Assembly (NCBI RefSeq): GCF_003633685.1
Contig: NZ_RBKT01000001.1
Coordinates: 5,518,001-5,582,000, forward strand
Length of the DNA stretch: 64,000 nt
DNA from: Micromonospora pisi
GTDB lineage: Bacteria > Actinomycetota > Actinomycetes > Mycobacteriales > Micromonosporaceae
Direction: 5' to 3'
Within the stretch, counting starts at the first letter, position 1; the number at the start of each line of letters is the position of its first letter. This document shows positions 63,291 through 64,000 of this stretch, one piece after another. The translations under genes and the position numbers were made by a program. The notes under the pieces are model-generated. The model searched no databases, was not told the DNA's origin, and saw only the letters and a list, made by a program, of their open reading frames with translations.

Positions 63291-63352
63291 CCACGCCGAG
63301 CACGGCGGTCACCGGTACGGCCGTGACCACGCCGAGCACGGCGGTCACCGGT
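63281..63352 (+). repeat. 36-bp tandem duplication at the kinase start
   Basis: Two identical 36-bp units (63281-63316 and 63317-63352, starting ACGGCCGTGACCACG) are followed by a degenerate part of a third. The duplication includes the kinase GTG, so a second GTG in the same frame lies 36 nt downstream, and it adds TTPSTAVTG repeats to the N-terminus. Confidence 0.9.
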
Positions 63353-64000
63353 ACGGCCTTGACCGCGCCCAGCGGCGCTTCGGCGGTGCACCGGCCGGAC
63401 GTACCGGCCCGGCTGGTGCACACCGGAAACGTCGTCGTCGACGTGGTGATGTACCTGCCCCGGCTGCCAGAGAGCGGCGGTGACGTGCTCGCCTCGGAGA
63501 GCCGGATCACCGCCGGGGGCGGGCTCAACGTGATGGTCGGCGCCGCCCGCCAGGGGTTGACCGTCGCGTACGCCGGCAGGCACGGCACCGGACCCTTCGC
63601 CGACCTGGCCCGACGGCAGCTCGCCGAGGCCGGCGTCGAGGTGATCCAGCCCCCGTCGCCCGAGATCGACACGGGGTTCAGCGTGGCGATGGTCGACCCC
63701 TCCGGGGAGCGGACCTTCGCCACCAGCCTCGGCGCCGAAGCGCAGCTCGCCCCGGCCGACCTCGCCCGGATCGTCACCCGCCCCGGCGACATCGTCTACG
63801 TCTCCGGTTACAGCCTGGCGTACCCGTCCAACGGTGCGGCGCTCGCCGAGTGGCTCCCCACCCTCGGCCCGGAGGTCACCGTCATCGTCGACCCCGGCCC
63901 GCTGGTCTCCGAGATCCCGGCCCCGGTGCTGGCGTCGGCCCTGGCCCGCGCCGACTGGTGGAGCTGCAACGAGCGGGAGGCGCGACTGCTCACCGGCCAC
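63287..64000 (+). CDS. PfkB family carbohydrate/nucleoside kinase, N-terminal part (runs off window)
   Basis: 238 codons are visible. After a Thr/Ala-rich repeat leader (about 1-40), the PfkB fold begins at LVHTGNVVVDVVMYLPRLPESGGDVLASE, with GGGLNVMVGAARQGLTVAYAGRHGTGPFA (first PfkB signature), then DTGFSVAMVDPSGERTF and DWWSCNEREARLLTG. The C-terminal DTxGAGD motif would lie beyond the window. It probably phosphorylates ribose or a nucleoside released by the ARH-family enzyme. GTG 63287 overlaps the permease stop; GTG 63323, the copy in the second repeat unit, is an alternative start. Confidence 0.9.
   Translation, partial: MTTPSTAVTGTAVTTPSTAVTGTALTAPSGASAVHRPDVPARLVHTGNVVVDVVMYLPRLPESGGDVLASESRITAGGGLNVMVGAARQGLTVAYAGRHGTGPFADLARRQLAEAGVEVIQPPSPEIDTGFSVAMVDPSGERTFATSLGAEAQLAPADLARIVTRPGDIVYVSGYSLAYPSNGAALAEWLPTLGPEVTVIVDPGPLVSEIPAPVLASALARADWWSCNEREARLLTGH

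Overview
The window is very GC-rich, with strong G/C third codon positions, GTG starts, leaderless-looking promoters, LuxR/LAL, AfsR/SARP, NarL, ECF and HxlR/PadR/MerR regulators and CBM2-tailed exoenzymes. This is typical of a chromosomal segment from a filamentous actinomycete. A perfect 25-bp-arm intergenic palindrome (33762-33814) is of a type I associate with Micromonosporaceae, so that family is my best guess; I cannot confirm it here. No rRNA, tRNA, CRISPR array, transposase or prophage gene is visible.

Layout. 1-4.5 kb: a truncated FAD monooxygenase divergent from a large LAL-type ATPase regulator, then a TetR regulator with a palindromic operator candidate. 4.5-13.1 kb: cobalamin-dependent methionine synthase (metH), thymidine kinase, a benzoylformate-decarboxylase-like ThDP enzyme, a hemerythrin-domain protein and a two-component system. 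13.2-18.4 kb: a multi-pass membrane protein, a MoxR-type AAA ATPase with its VWA partner, and a small helical protein. 18.5-20.2 kb: a secreted PQQ-type sugar dehydrogenase with a cellulose-binding CBM2, preceded by a near-perfect CebR box. 20.3-24.3 kb: a hypothetical protein, a GlxA/AraC regulator divergent from an MFS transporter, a membrane-anchored ricin-type lectin and a DUF427 protein.

24.4-27.6 kb is the most unusual locus. An EACC1-like protein overlaps by 23 nt a 792-residue protein that fuses a caspase-like protease to a nearly complete GroEL-type chaperonin. The pair has its own AT-rich promoter region and is followed by two hairpins. It looks like an autonomous conflict or programmed-response module. 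At 31.1-33.8 kb there is a second unusual pair: a RecB/Cas4-type nuclease with the four-cysteine Fe-S arrangement, overlapping an unrecognised 491-residue partner.

27.8-30.9 kb: a methyltransferase, a membrane coiled-coil protein, a cupin and a DUF4232 lipoprotein. 33.9-42.7 kb: a TipA-like MerR regulator, a GNAT enzyme behind a tiny ORF with its own promoter, a LysR regulator, EamA and MFS transporters with overlapping ends, a PadR/HAAS-membrane-protein operon with a well-resolved operator-promoter, an MmpS-like lipoprotein, and an HxlR/quinone-reductase divergent pair. 42.9-52.9 kb: a large secreted subtilase behind a nested hairpin, a LAL-like ATPase lacking the HTH, a small hypothetical protein, an AfsR/SARP regulator and a FAD-linked oxidase. 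53-57.4 kb: an ECF sigma factor (with an 11-codon leader ORF), its probable membrane anti-sigma factor, a small membrane protein and a deacetylase/glycosyltransferase fusion. This looks like one regulated exopolysaccharide unit. 57.5-59.8 kb: a TetR plus DHA2 drug-efflux operon. 60-64 kb: a GntR / ADP-ribosylglycohydrolase / NCS1 permease / PfkB kinase operon joined by stop-start overlaps. It probably imports, splits and phosphorylates a nucleoside-like compound, and its last gene runs off the window.
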